Below, piece by piece: positions 12,389 through 24,326 of a DNA stretch of 64,000 nt. Position 1 is the first letter of the stretch; every line of letters starts with the position of its first letter. The position numbers and the translations under genes were made by a program. Origin of the DNA: Atrichornis clamosus (taxonomy: Eukaryota > Chordata > Aves > Passeriformes > Menuridae); contig WBMZ01006340.1 of NCBI GenBank assembly GCA_013400975.1, forward strand, positions 62,001-126,000, written 5' to 3'. The notes beneath the pieces were generated by a model, which did no database searches, was not told the DNA's origin, and saw nothing but the letters and a program-made list of their open reading frames with translations.

Positions 12389-12487
12389 TCAGTGCTGCTT
12401 CCCCAGCACTCGAGGGAAGAAAGAGCCAATGATGATGAGTGGGATGAAGTAAAGCCAATTCCAGGTATTGCCTGTAGCATCATGTGT
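12389..12487 (-). pseudogene. Decayed duplicate of CACNA1B exon 7 (pseudoexon or possible poison exon)
   Basis: Reading on the minus strand from 12487, the first 72 bases (12487-12416) match exon 7 at 69 positions, including a 54-bp stretch that is identical. The three differences fall near the 5' end. They change AAT to CAT (Asn to His), GCA to ACA (Ala to Thr) and GGA to GGC (silent). The peptide is [11 protein letters not shown] followed by [13 protein letters not shown]. After that the copy breaks down: [11 protein letters not shown] is replaced by PRVLGKQH and a TGA stop (12391-12389), consistent with a 6-base loss and substitutions around a retained VLG. The AG acceptor is kept, behind a long pyrimidine tract. 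The donor of exon 7 is absent. The nearest plausible donor I see is AG|GTATTG near 12243. The phase is compatible with exon 6, so inclusion would truncate the channel inside S6. It is either a dead relic or a regulated stop-containing exon. Confidence 0.85.
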
Positions 12488-12654
12488 CTGGAAAAAGAGA
12501 AAAAAGTGGGGAAGTGCCTCGAACAGCCCCAGCCTGCTCTCCTGGGATTACCAGAGCAATCCCAGGGATTTGTATTTAGGGGCTGTTCTTCAGTTCTCAT
12601 CTTGCCAACCGAATGTCTCTGGTTGCAGCAAGAGGATCCCGTTCAGGGAGGACT

Positions 12655-12698
12655 CAAAGGGTCCCTTCCAGCTCAGGATATTCCGTGGTCCTGTGAGG
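12655..12698 (+). mobile_element. Short CR1 3' tail
   Basis: Only the last bases of a CR1 are recognisable (GGGTCCCTTCCAGCTCAGGA, then TATTCCGTGGTCCTGTGAG). It lies about 170 bp from the decayed exon 7 copy. Confidence 0.5.
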
Positions 12699-14574
12699 CT
12701 GGGGACTGCTGTCAGCCAGGCGAGGGGGGCTGGAGAGCCAGCCCATGAGGAGGAGCTGGAGGAAGGAACAGATGGGAGAAGGGAAACCACATAAACATGC
12801 AGAGGGAGTGCAGCAGGTTCACTGCTGCCAAATGATCGTTTATCATTTATTTATTCATTTGAAGCCCAAACTTGGCGACAGATCCACAATTCCATGCCAC
12901 GATCAAAGCCCTTAAAAACGAAATGTGTTGAAATGCAACTAATTAACCATCCTTCTCTGAGCATTTGCTAGATTACCTTCTGCTCAGGGCAGGGCAGGGC
13001 CTCGCTCTGTTTGCTCTGCCTCGCACAGAGGGGTCCAGGACAAACTAAACTTTGGATAAGGTGGCAAACACCAAGCAAAAGTGTTGACAAATTTCTCCCA
13101 AGAAAGCAGAGCCTTCACGGATGTGCAACATCTTTTCCCAGTGCTCCCAAGCAAACTGGAACCCAGTCACAGTGTACAGCACTGGCTCTGCCACAGTGAT
13201 GCTTTAATGACTCAAACCTGTTTGCTGCCAGGAAAATCAAACTCCTCTCCCTCAGGGAAAGCTCCCAGAGTCCCACAGGCAGCTCTGTCTGCCCTCAGTC
13301 CATTGAGCCACTGGGGTTTGGGCTGTGCCCAGCTCCAGGTTCACTCATTAAAGAAGGATAGGCCAAGAGATCAAATCAATGTTTATGTTCCAGCTCCAAC
13401 ATTTCACTGCTGTAATGTCTGGCTGGCTGTCAGTGCCACTTGAACCCACAGGTCCAACCCAGCAGGGAGGCAGGAGGAATGAAAGACTGCACACGATGTG
13501 CCAGAATTACATCCTGAAATTTAGGAAGGGCTCACAGGAGGCTCTCGCACTGCTTGTGACTCTTCTGGTTGGAAACAGCCACAGGGCTCTGCACAAGCAC
13601 CCCTTGAGAGGGGCCACCCCAGCTAAGTCTGGCCCCAGGAGCACAAGCATGGAAAGATCCACATCCCCTAAACTTGACAGCACAAGGCTCCCACAGCAAG
13701 GTGCTGCACAGGTGGAATTCTGAGGCCACTATGGAGACCCACAGATCTCTACCTCAAGCATCTAAAGCCCATGAAAACTCTCCAGCCCCTGGAGTGCTCT
13801 TCCCAACAAGCCCAGCTGCCCTGGCTCCCTCTGCCTAAGCTCTGCTCAGCTCCCAGCCGCTCCCACCCCCTGACCTGCCACTTGTACCAAGACACACCCA
13901 GCACACTAGAGGCCTAAACTAAATCCCCAGTACCACCTCCCAGCCTCTTCCAGGTGGCTCTGCTCCCTCAGCCACCCTGGAGCCTGCTGTCCCAGCTCAG
14001 CAGGGGCACCCAGATCACAGCTGAGTGTCCAGGGACGACTTTTCTACGTTCACTCTATGTTGGCTCTAAGCACCCGGGCGTTCTCCTCCATCCGTGCGCG
14101 TTGCTGGCATTCCCCAGCAGTGACAGCACAGCCTCCTCTCGATGTGCTGGGATCTGTGGGTGAATACTGTCAGCTCTTACAAATGCAGGAGCCAAAAGGC
14201 TGCTGTCCTGCAGGGAGATTAATGCCCTGAGCTCGAGAGCGAGGTGTGCTCCAGCAAAGCACAAGGTACTTCCCACCACCGAGCCTTTTGTGACTTGTCC
14301 AACAGCAGGGAAAGGCCAGGATTAATCCTCACGTTTGTCTCCTCAGACACTGCTTCACCCTGTTAACAAGGTGGCAGCTGTGTCTAGTTATTAATTCATT
14401 TAAAGATATGTTTTGAAACAATCGACTTGAAAGCAGCCAACTGCTCCTTGCAATGTGCTGCAGAGAGCAGAAATGCTTTTGTGTCCCCTTTCATCTCCTT
14501 TTCTGCAGCCCTGGCCATTGCCCACGTTCCCAGGGCACGCAGGGAGGCAGAGCCTGGCTGCTCCAAGGGGAGTT

Positions 14575-14718
14575 TCCTCATCCCTGGAAGTGTCCAAGGT
14601 CAGGTTGGACGGGGCTTGGAGCAACCTGGGATAGTGGAAGGTTTTCCTGCCCATGGCAGGGGGTGGAACAAGGTGATCATTAAGGTCTCTTCCGACCCAA
14701 ACCAGTCTGAGATTCATG
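14575..14718 (+). mobile_element. CR1 LINE 3' end
   Basis: CATCCCTGGAAGTGTCCAAG, a TGGACGGGGCTTGGAGCAAC block and AAGGTCTCTTCCGACCC ending GAGATTCATG mark the last 140 bp of a CR1. Confidence 0.88.
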
Positions 14719-15039
14719 TGTTGGAGGAGTTTCTTGTTGCTACCAGACCAGCAGCAGCTCTGCTCCAGCCCCATCCCATCACCAGGAAGTGTCCAGAGCA
14801 GCCCTGCCTGTTCCAGCATCCTTCGCCCAGCCCATCCCTGTCCTTTCACTGCCTCTCTGGGATCCCTGCCTGCTTTTGGCTCTGTGCTCCCCACGGCTGG
14901 GGCGTCACCAGGGAGCCTCAGAGCCCACCAGGCTCCCAGTTAGATCCCACGCTCTGCTGTCTCCGAGGGGGACTGATCAGAGGGAGCAGGAGCTGGTTCG
15001 GGAGCGGAAGGAGCTTCACATAAAGTAACCTCTAATGTG

Positions 15040-15480
15040 AAAGACAAACAATTAAGGGGCTACCACATAAATGTTTCTGGAGTGGGGGCCCATAAAGAAG
15101 GGATTTAATTTGACTTGCACAGCCAAACACCACAGACCATTAGCTTTTACCATGTTTTTATCAAAATACAAAATCATATAGTACACCTAGAGCTTACTCA
15201 TTTGAATCTAATCAATGGCACAGCCTGACTTATTCGGGGCAATTAAAGGGTAATATTCCCTTAGATTAGTGTTTTTGCATGGAGGAGAACTCTCAGCTGT
15301 CTTGGAGAGATGAACTCTCTTTACCCTTCATCTGATTTTTCACAACTCACTTCTCACTACTTCTGATAATTAGTGACTCTATTTACGGGTGATTTATTTC
15401 TATCTGTTCCTATTCTTACATTAAGGTGAACACAGAAATTACTGAGAATAAAATTGAAAGTATTAAAGCATGCACAAGAG
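15040..15480. promoter_or_regulatory. Candidate conserved non-coding element, AT-rich block
   Basis: A sharply AT-rich, repeat-free stretch in intron 6 between GC-rich neighbours. It has ACAATTAAGG, ACCACAGACC (RUNX-like), TTTGAATCTAATCAATGG and GATAATTAGTGAC. The compositional step and the lack of decay by insertions suggest constraint. Confidence 0.28.
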
Positions 15481-17544
15481 CACACAGAACCCTGCCTTAT
15501 GCAGCACAATGAAAACAGGAGAAAAAATCATTATTTTTTTTTTAAGAGCTTTCATCCTTGAAGTCTTACACAGCCTTTCTGACCCAGAAACAGCACCAAG
15601 CCCTGCACTGAGGAGGTCTCTTGCAATCCCCAGCCTTCCAGAGGGTGAAATTGGGTCACAGCCAGGTGAAAGTTGAGCTGCTCCCACATTCCCCAGCAGA
15701 CCAGCAAGAGAAATCCCATCTCTCAAGCCCTGACCCGATGTGCTGCTTCATGCAAAACACCAGAATCTGCAAAAAGCCTTTTCTTTTTCTCCCCAATTTC
15801 AGTTTAAATACGGTCTTGGCTCAAGACCAGCCCAGTAGCTCTGGTTACTGACTCTCAGATGTTACAGCCCGTTTGCTGAGAGCATCTGGTGCTCAGCTCT
15901 GCAGGGACTCGACAGCCGGGGCCGGGGGAGCGCTGCCCACTGACCCTGCTGAGCCAAATTAAACTGGAAAAGGAACATTCCCGTGGGTGCTCCGGGCTTG
16001 TACCGCCCATGGGAGGGAGATGACAGAGCCTGCTGTGCTCCATGGGAGGCACAGGACTACAATGCAATTAGTGGTCAGTCCAAATCATGCTCTAGGTACG
16101 AGGTGGGGTTGGGTTGGGGTTCAGGTACCACCTTGGGCATCCTTCCACCTGGGATCCATGGGATCAGGTGGTTCAGAGCAGGTGCCACTGGATGGAGAGG
16201 GGATGACTTCAAACCCCAGCCCGACAAGCTTCAGGGAATTGGGAGCCAGGCTCAAACAACATTCCTTGCAATTTTATCTGTTACACATTCCTTGAGGCAA
16301 ACTCCTTCTGAGGTTTCCCTGTCTGGTTGTGGGATGAACAGGCTCTCAGGAAGCCCTGAGCTCCATACAAGGTCCAGCCAACAACCTGAGACTGGAGAGC
16401 TGACCTCCTCCTAGAGCCCATCATAGCTGTGCCTCCTGTGCCTTTAGCGGGGGTCCCAGGGGGGTTTTGGACACCAGGAAAGATCTCATGGCAGAGGAAG
16501 TGTTTTCTGGGGGCCCTTTGGGATGGGGTTGTAAGAAAAGCCTTTAGAGAGCCCCACGGCCTCTGCCATCAGATCAAACCTTGGCCAAAGTCCTTCCCCT
16601 GGGAAGAGGTACTCCAACCCCCCGGCACATTGACACTCAAATCCCTGTTCCTGAGAAGATCCTCTCTCATTGAGCTCTTTGAGCTGTTCCACTCTTCCTT
16701 TTCACCTTCACACACACCTAGACAACTGCCCTTTTAGGACTCAAATTTTCCACCTTTTATTTCCTGTGACAAGAGTTAGAAAGTCCCAAAGAAGAGTGGA
16801 AGGGAGCTCCAGTTCTCCCCAACACACCAATCCAGTGCTGGGCTTCCAGAGGAAAGCATCCAAATGCATAAAATCAACCCAAATACCAGAAGACTCTTCG
16901 TAAAATCCTCAAAGCTGGCAGCATTTTAATTTTGTACAATACCAGTAGCCGTGTAGGAACATGTTTTAACTGTAGTTGTTGCATGCAATAATAACGTTAA
17001 TTCAGCCAAGCTTAAATAGAAGCAAATCCTTCCCTTTGTTTCTTCCCTTTTCCAGCCTTGCAGAGCTGGGGAGACTGAAAAAGCAAAACCACTGATGTTT
17101 TATGCCTCGATCCAAAGGCTTATGGCACCAATATATCAATACATAAATATGCTAACAGGATTTCTTGATAAAAAATTCATTCTTTCCCCAGCTTGCATGA
17201 ACTCACTCAGCTGCTTTATTCATGAGCCTGCCTGGCACTGGGAAAGCTCTTTCACTGTCAAAAATAACAGGCTGGCCAAGGGACTCTACCTCTTCTTTTT
17301 AATGTTTTTATTTTTATTTTGTAGACTCTCCTCCCTTCATTTTGAAACAGCTGTGGGCTTGAATTATGAATGTAAACTCAGTCCAGGCTGTTCCTGTTGG
17401 GAACAGGTGATGCACATTCAGGGTGAGGAAGGTCAGACCTCTGGTGCAGGTATCAAGAGGAAGCTTTGCCCCAAAAATCATCTGCCCAGCCCATCTCTGA
17501 GCACCACAGGGCAGCTGGGGCACTTTTCTGGAAGATAAGGAGGA

Positions 17545-17672
17545 TTTGAAGTCACCTGGACAGAGCTCTGAACAACCTGGCCTAGTGGAAGTTGTCCCTG
17601 TCTGCATCAGGGAGGTTGGAATCAGATGATCTTTAAGGTCCCTTCCAACCCACGCCATTCTGTGATTCCATG
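17545..17672 (+). mobile_element. CR1 LINE 3' end
   Basis: A degraded copy with AACAACCTGGCCTAGTGGAA, then TTTAAGGTCCCTTCCAACCC and the terminal ATTCTGTGATTCCATGG. Confidence 0.88.
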
Positions 17673-19420
17673 GAGATGAACTTTGCACATTTAACCGTAA
17701 ATCTAAAAGCCACAGAGCTCATGAGACCAAGAAATTCAAAGGGTTTCACTAAATGTGGCTCCAGCTGAGATGCTTCAGGGGCAGCAAATGAATCCAGTAA
17801 GACTCCAAGACCACCAGTGCCTCCCAGTCACCCATCTTCAGGTTGCTTTTCCCTGAGCTCACAACAGACCTGTGCTTTCTGAGAAGGGGCACGAGGAGAG
17901 CATAGAAGTTCTTGGGGATGGCTTGTGCAGTTTGAGGAAGCACCTTGAAAAACAGGCCCTGCTGTTAACTTTGAAATTCTTATCAAGGTTGAGCGCAAGT
18001 CATTCATTGCCTGAGAAATCTCCTGTAAGTCAGGCTGCACTCGGAATAAATTGTTCTGTTTTTCTTATTCTGCAAAGCCCACCAAATTCAGGTATCTGCT
18101 GTGTTTCCTTGAAGAGCCAAAGCTTTCCCCAGGTGTTCTCCTAAAGTCATAAAGAGCCAGAAATCCCCACCCTTACGTGCACCTACAACCACAGACAAGT
18201 ATTGAGAGCCCTGCTCAGTTTGGCTGCTCACGGCTACACGTGATATTTAGATAAGGATACATCCAGACCAACACAGGGTTTTGCTGGTCTAGTGAGTAGA
18301 TGCAAAATAAACTTTTCCTCCCACTCAGCAGTCCCTGGGGCCTGCAGCCCCTCAGTCAGCAAGACGGAGCCAGTCACACGGATCGAATCCCAGAACACCA
18401 CAACAATCCAATACTCCGTCGTTTTCCGGCTTTGAACAGAGGAAATTGTGGGTCAAGGCCCAAAATCATTGTAAATAACAACAGCCCTAAGAATAATGCA
18501 CAGGATTCCTCATCATCTCTAATGCAGATCTAGATTCTTCCTGATTTTCCTTTTAAACATCACCAGCAAAAGCTTCCCAAGAAGTTTTCAATAGCAGGAA
18601 AGTGGTTGAATGAATTCAAGCCTCAATTCCATTGTACAAAATCATAACAGTGGGTTGTCACACACCTGCATTCCCCAGCAGAGGACGGGGAACGAACAGA
18701 GTATTGATCTATTTAGGTTAGGCCACCTTCTCATTCTGTCTTCTAATGAGACACCTCCAGCAGTTCAGCTTTTCCTTAATTATGAGCAAAAAATATCCTT
18801 GTAGATACATCTCGGAAGAAACTGGAGCTCAGAGCTCAGTCCCACAGATTTCATAGCACAGCAAAGCCCCCAGGTCCAACAGCCCTTTGTCAATGCAAAT
18901 CATAGCCAGAACAAGGGTCCAAAGGTATTTTATCCCTTCCATTTTCCTGCTTCAGAACAAAAATCAGTTGCTTATGATCCTCTCGGCTCCATCTCAAGAT
19001 GTTTCACAAGGTTTTGTGAAGATATCTTAAATAGAAAAGGACTGTCTGCTATAAGGAAGGAAAAAAAAGATTTTTCCTAACCACAAGCCTTGCCAAGTTG
19101 TTCCAAATTTGAATGAAAACTGCCTGTGAAATTCCAAATTTAAGTGTGAAAATATTTACTACAGTGTGTATTCATTAAGTCTGTAAAAAATTATGAGACT
19201 GGCTCAAAACTGCTCTTCTCTGTATTCCAGGAGTCTTTCGTGGGAGGGAACAACCCTGGGAACTCGGATGAACAGCAGAGGTTTTGCCACAGACCACGTT
19301 AATAAACAAACCAACCCTAAGATGGGCAGGTACACCCAGGGTTTTGTTGGGATGAGCTGCTTCCCACAGATCCTGGGTGATTTTCCTCCCACAAGGGATT
19401 CACAGAGCTTTAGCTGGATT

Positions 19421-19564
19421 TTAGAATCTTGGAATAGTTTGGGTTAAAAGGAACCTTAAAGCTCATCCCATTCCTGTCCCTGCCACGGGCAGGGACACCT
19501 TCCACTATTCCAGGTTGCTCCAAACCTCATCCAGCCTGGCCTTGGACACTTCCAGGGATGGGGC
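19421..19564 (-). mobile_element. CR1 LINE 3' end, left arm of an inverted pair
   Basis: The plus strand reads TTAGAATCTTGGAATAGTTT, then the GGGCAGGGACACCTTCCAC and CCTGGCCTTGGACACTTCC landmarks. It faces the copy at 19679-19829 in the opposite orientation. Confidence 0.88.
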
Positions 19565-19678
19565 ACAAAAGCACAAGAAAGAATAAAAGCATTGCTGAAA
19601 TTTAAAAAAGGATTTAAAAAAATCCCATTTTAAAGTCTCTATAGAGCCAGGAACTTTATCTGTTGGAGGAAAAACAAC

Positions 19679-19829
19679 AGGTTGTCCGAGAAGTGGTGGA
19701 TGCCCCATCCCTGGAAATGTCCAAGGTCAGGAGCTTGGGATAGTGGAAGGTGACCCTGCCCATGGCAGGGGGTGGAACAGGATGAGATTTAAGGTCCCTT
19801 CCAACCCAAACCGTTGAATGATTCCACGA
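19679..19829 (+). mobile_element. CR1 LINE 3' end, right arm of an inverted pair
   Basis: Starts AGGTTGTCCGAGAAGTGGTG and ends GGTCCCTTCCAACCC plus a degenerate ATGATTCCACGA. It is complementary to most of the copy at 19421-19564, with about 115 bp between the arms. Confidence 0.88.
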
Positions 19830-22814
19830 AAAGAAGCAGGGTCTGGAATGCCACCAATGCTGACCCTGGAGGCCAAGGAGAACGACAGCACCTTCCGCCC
19901 GTGAGCACCTTCAGCTGACACCTGGCTGTAGCCCCCTCATGGTGCACCCCAACAAACTGCCCACAGATGTCCTCTACCCCAGCTCTCTGTCCTCCCCTTC
20001 CCTGCTGGTGACACCACACAAATCCAGCCCTGACAATTCCCCCCTGTGCAGTTCCTTCAGCCCAGCATCCCCGAGCTGCCTCGCACCCACACACGGAGCA
20101 TCCAGCCCATCCCAACACTGCACCATTCCAGCAGCTGCCCCATCCATCCCCTGCTCCCAGGACACGTGGTCTGCAGACTACAGAGCAAAAACTTCCTCCC
20201 AGAGCCCCCACAGCAGCAGCCTCTTCTGTGGGAGCGTGGGTTTGGGGCTGCCGTGGGAACTACAAAAGCAAAGGAAACCTTCACTTTTGGTTCCCTCAGA
20301 AACATTCCGTCACTCTGTCACTGCAGCCCCAGATGCAGCAGGGATGGCAGAAGACTGGCCCGTTTCTGAAAGCACACAGCTGCCTTTTTCATCCTGGGCA
20401 TGAGAGCAATTGTCAGGCACGTTCAGAGCTGTTTGTACCCTCAGTGCTTTCGTGCTGTCGAGCTGCAGTGAATTTCTTCAGCTGGAGTTGTCAGTCCTTG
20501 GCAAGCCCCCGTGATTGCGCTGCTGTTTGGAGGGATTTCATTTCTTTTCAGAGAGCGATTGCTCCCTTGAAGGGGCTCTTGAAGTTTGTATGATATATGT
20601 CACTCTCCTGCTGTGTATCTGAAATGTCTCCTATTAAACCTGGAGGTGGCCACCCCATAGTCATTTTGAATAAATCTCCCCTGAGACATTAAATAAACCC
20701 CAGAAGATTCAGGGAACCACTTAAACTCTTGCTCAGCTTTACACATTTGCTCAAGTGCTCCTTCTGAGAAGGGCAATTTTGCTGGACCAGGGTTGAAATA
20801 TCTCAATCCTCTCAGCCTTAGAGGGAACGTCCACACGGGCACAGGGTCAGCCAGGCTGTGCTTCCAGATGGATGGAGACCCAGGCATGGGCAGAAACGTG
20901 CAGCACGCCTGCCTTGGCACTGGAATATTTCAGAGCCAGTTTAGCCCTGGGCACGCTCCACATTTCCTACTACAATGTCTTTGCATTCCTGCAAAACCTT
21001 CCAGCTGAGGAAGCACGCAAAGCTTGCCACGCACTAACTCTGCATCCCTAAAAGACCTGGGAATTCCGCCCTTTGGCAAACAGGCCCTAGAACCCTCCAA
21101 AATCCAGGAGGAAAGCACAAATAGTGGATATCAGCCAAGGCAGAAGTGAGGCTGGTGTAGGATTGTTGTGCTGACAGCTCATCAGCTCACACAGGATCCA
21201 TCAGTCGTGCAGATCCCTCCCTTTGCCACGTGCTTTTCTCTCACAGGGGTCAGCAGAAGCTTGTGCTGCTCGTTCAGGGCTCTGCAAGGGATTTTTCCTG
21301 CAAATCTGTTGATGAACACACCAATTTATTACACTGCTGTGTTACATACACCCGACCAGTTCTCATTACAGCAAGTTTGTTACTCCAAAGCCTGGTGTGA
21401 GGCTTCTCTCTGGGGAAATGGGAATTGAGAAATCCACTGCATTTGCTGCTCAGGAGCAAGAGGCTCAGGATAGTTTGGGCACAGAGCTCCAGGGAGGGGT
21501 TTAAGGCATGAAAAAGTTTGGATATTTTTTACACCATTGATTTTCTACCTGGCAGCTCGACATGGGTGGGAGCTGAGTCTGTTTACACAAGAATTTTTGA
21601 CGTTTGAGATGCTGAAATGCCCGTCACACACAAGTTATATTCTAAATGAATGAACTTTGACCTAAAAAACTCATTTTTCTATATAATATTAAATCTCCCT
21701 GATACTCAAAAAAACACATGTTGTAATGTTGTAATCCCATAATGGGATGGAGGAGGCTTAAACCCAGCAGGACACAAGGGTGAAATCCACACCTCTATAA
21801 GCAGCTGGAGGAAGGTTGTGTGTCAACTAAAGGGGTGTAAGGGGGTCACGGGGGACACACAGGTCACGTGTGGGTTCTCTGTTGGGATGAGTTTCACACA
21901 TGAGGAGCCTCCAGCCAGAATTTCCGATGTGGTTTTGTGCTCAAGTCAAGTTTGGCTGAGCCATCCTGGGCTTCCTGTGCAAAGGCTTGGTCACCCCTGA
22001 GTGGGTGACCCACTCCTTCCGTCTAGTACCAGTTCTACAAAAGCACCATCCACAGGTGAGGTTTTTCCCTTATCCCCCCCAGCTTTTCACTCTCAAACCA
22101 CTCCTGCACTCCAAGCTGCTGCCAAGCTCTTGGCTGCCTGCTCCAAGCCCTGCCATCCCTGCCCTACTTTCCTGCAGATGATTGGTGATACTGAAACACA
22201 AAATCAACAAAATCAACATCAAGCCCACAGCTGCAGCGAGAGACTGGGAATTATCATTGATGTGCACATCTAAGATGGCTGGTTCTTATTAGCAAGTGAA
22301 AATCACCCTAACTCGATAGTGAATGCAATTGAGCACTAACAACATTAGGAGATTTTTTTCTCTTCTTCATGAAGCTGCCAGGAGAAAGCGAGAGCACAGT
22401 TTCACCTTGGCACAACCCAGGAGCTCAGCCCCCATCTCCATCACGACACCAGCATGTGACACGTGCCCTGCTGGCTCTGGTCCCCGGTGTCCCCCTGGCC
22501 CCCCAGCACATCTCCAGGAGCAAATGCACGGTGACAAGGAAAGTTCAGCACCGGTGACCATCAGGTCCCAAGGGTAACCTCCCCCTAAGTCAGGGCTGCA
22601 GGAAGCTTTGCACTGAATGTGTGACCCAGCTGTGAGGCAGATGCTGTGTGCCCTTGGCTCCAAGACGCTCCAAAAAGCTGAGAAATCAGAACAGGCTCTC
22701 CACTACAGACAAGACCACGGTGACACTTTTCTTCTCACACCTGTAGGCATTGCTTGTTTCATTGTTCATTTTTCATCTGTTTGCTCCTCACTTCCCACGG
22801 TGTTCTGCCCGATC

Positions 22815-23020
22815 AGATTTCCCCAGAGGGTGCTGGGCACTGACCAGGCTCCCCAGGGAATGGGCACGGCCCCAAGGCTGCCAGAGCGCCAGGAGCCTTT
22901 GGACAACGCTCCCAGGGATGCACAGGGTGGGATTGTTGGGGTGTCTGTGCAGGGCCAGGGGCTGCACTGGATGATCCTTGGGGGTCCCCTCCAACCCAGG
23001 ATATTCTGTGATTCCATGAT
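22815..23020 (+). mobile_element. CR1 LINE 3' fragment (different subtype)
   Basis: Contains AGGAGCCTTTGGACAACGCT, TGTTGGGGTGTCTGTGCAGG, GATGATCCTTGGGGGTCCCC and the ATATTCTGTGATTCCATGAT end. The internal sequence differs from the most common type in this window. Confidence 0.88.
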
Positions 23021-24142
23021 CTCCAACTGTGTCCGCCTCCCTGAAGACCCAGCTGAATCCTGAGCCGTGTCCCAGTGGAAGCAGGACACCCTCGTTCTCT
23101 GCTGCTCTTGTGCGGCTCCTAATGCCAAGCCTGGCACAGCCCCCTGGTCTATTTTGCCAGTGCTGGTCACTTCCAGCCCTGGGTCCTGCCACCCCACACT
23201 CACCTGGAGCAGAGCCTGGTCCTTGGGACACGACAGAGAATGCAGTGGCAACACAGGAACCACATCAGAAATGTGCTGTGTGATTCAGAGTGGCAAGACA
23301 AAACCTTTCCTCGTGCTTATTTTCTCTATTAATGTAAGGAAAGCACCTCAGCCAACTTCTCCTTTTCCTGCCTGCTCACACTTTTGCTGACTACAGAGCT
23401 TTGCTCCTCAGTATTAATCCAGAACAAGGGGAGGTGGCCACAGACAGGAGACTGAACCCACCCTAAGCCCACTAACACCACTGCTGCCAGCCCCAGGGCA
23501 CACAAACATCACTGCAAACAGAACATTTCTTCTCACCCACCTCAGTATTTAGCAATTATGGGTCTGTGACTTAGTGGAGTGGCTGCAGATCACTTCTAAC
23601 AGAGAGCAGACAAAGAGCCCATCCCTGCACAAGGAGGGCAGAGCAGTTCCAGTGGCACCTGCAGAGCCCCACAGGCTCTGCTGGGGCATTTGCTGCCCCA
23701 CCAAATCAGCTGTGACTGTCCACATCAGGAAAGCCAAGCGCATAACCCCGCAGGAAAGCACAACCTGAGCAAAGGGCCAGCAAAAAGACACTGAAGTCAC
23801 CTTTAAGCCTTAACTGAAAGGTTTCAGACGTGTTTAAAAGTGTGGAGGCTCTTGAGCCCTGAAGAATCTCACAAGCAGCCAGGGAGCAAAGAGAAACCTT
23901 AATCCAAGCCTCCAAGATGAGGGGATCTGTTTTCTGTTATTTATTTCCCTTCTGTTTTCTGTAGAACATTCAAACTGCACCCTTGCACCCCTTCCCCAGG
24001 GGGTTTTGCTCAGCAAACCGTCTCATGGTCCAGGTAACCAGTGCTGGTCACATCCAAACTCCTCCTGGGGAACGCCACCTTTGATTCCCCAACTCACAGC
24101 TGTGAGTGATGAAGTGTCAAAGCTCCATCTCCATAAATAAAT

Positions 24143-24326
24143 CCTTCACTGGCACACGGTGCCCAGAGAAGCTGTGGCTGCCCCATCCCTGGGAGTGACC
24201 AAGGCCAGGTTGGACGGGGCTTGGAGCACCCTGGGATAGTGGGAGGTGTCCCTGCCCAGGGCAGTGGGTGGGACTGGATGACTTTTAAGGTCCCTTCCAA
24301 CCCAAACCATTCCATGATTCTATGAA
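24143..24326 (+). mobile_element. CR1 LINE 3' end
   Basis: GTGCCCAGAGAAGCTGTGGC, GGAGCACCCTGGGATAGTGG and CCATTCCATGATTCTATGAA mark an intact CR1 terminus. Confidence 0.92.

Noticed and set aside
12389..12487. The exon 7 copy as a processed (reverse-transcribed) pseudogene
   Set aside because: It is a single exon with its own intronic acceptor sequence and no neighbouring exon sequence or A tail. A local DNA duplication fits better.
14427..15023. Plus-strand open frame of 198 codons
   Set aside because: Its middle is translated CR1 (14575-14718), so it is a composite of intron and retroposon.
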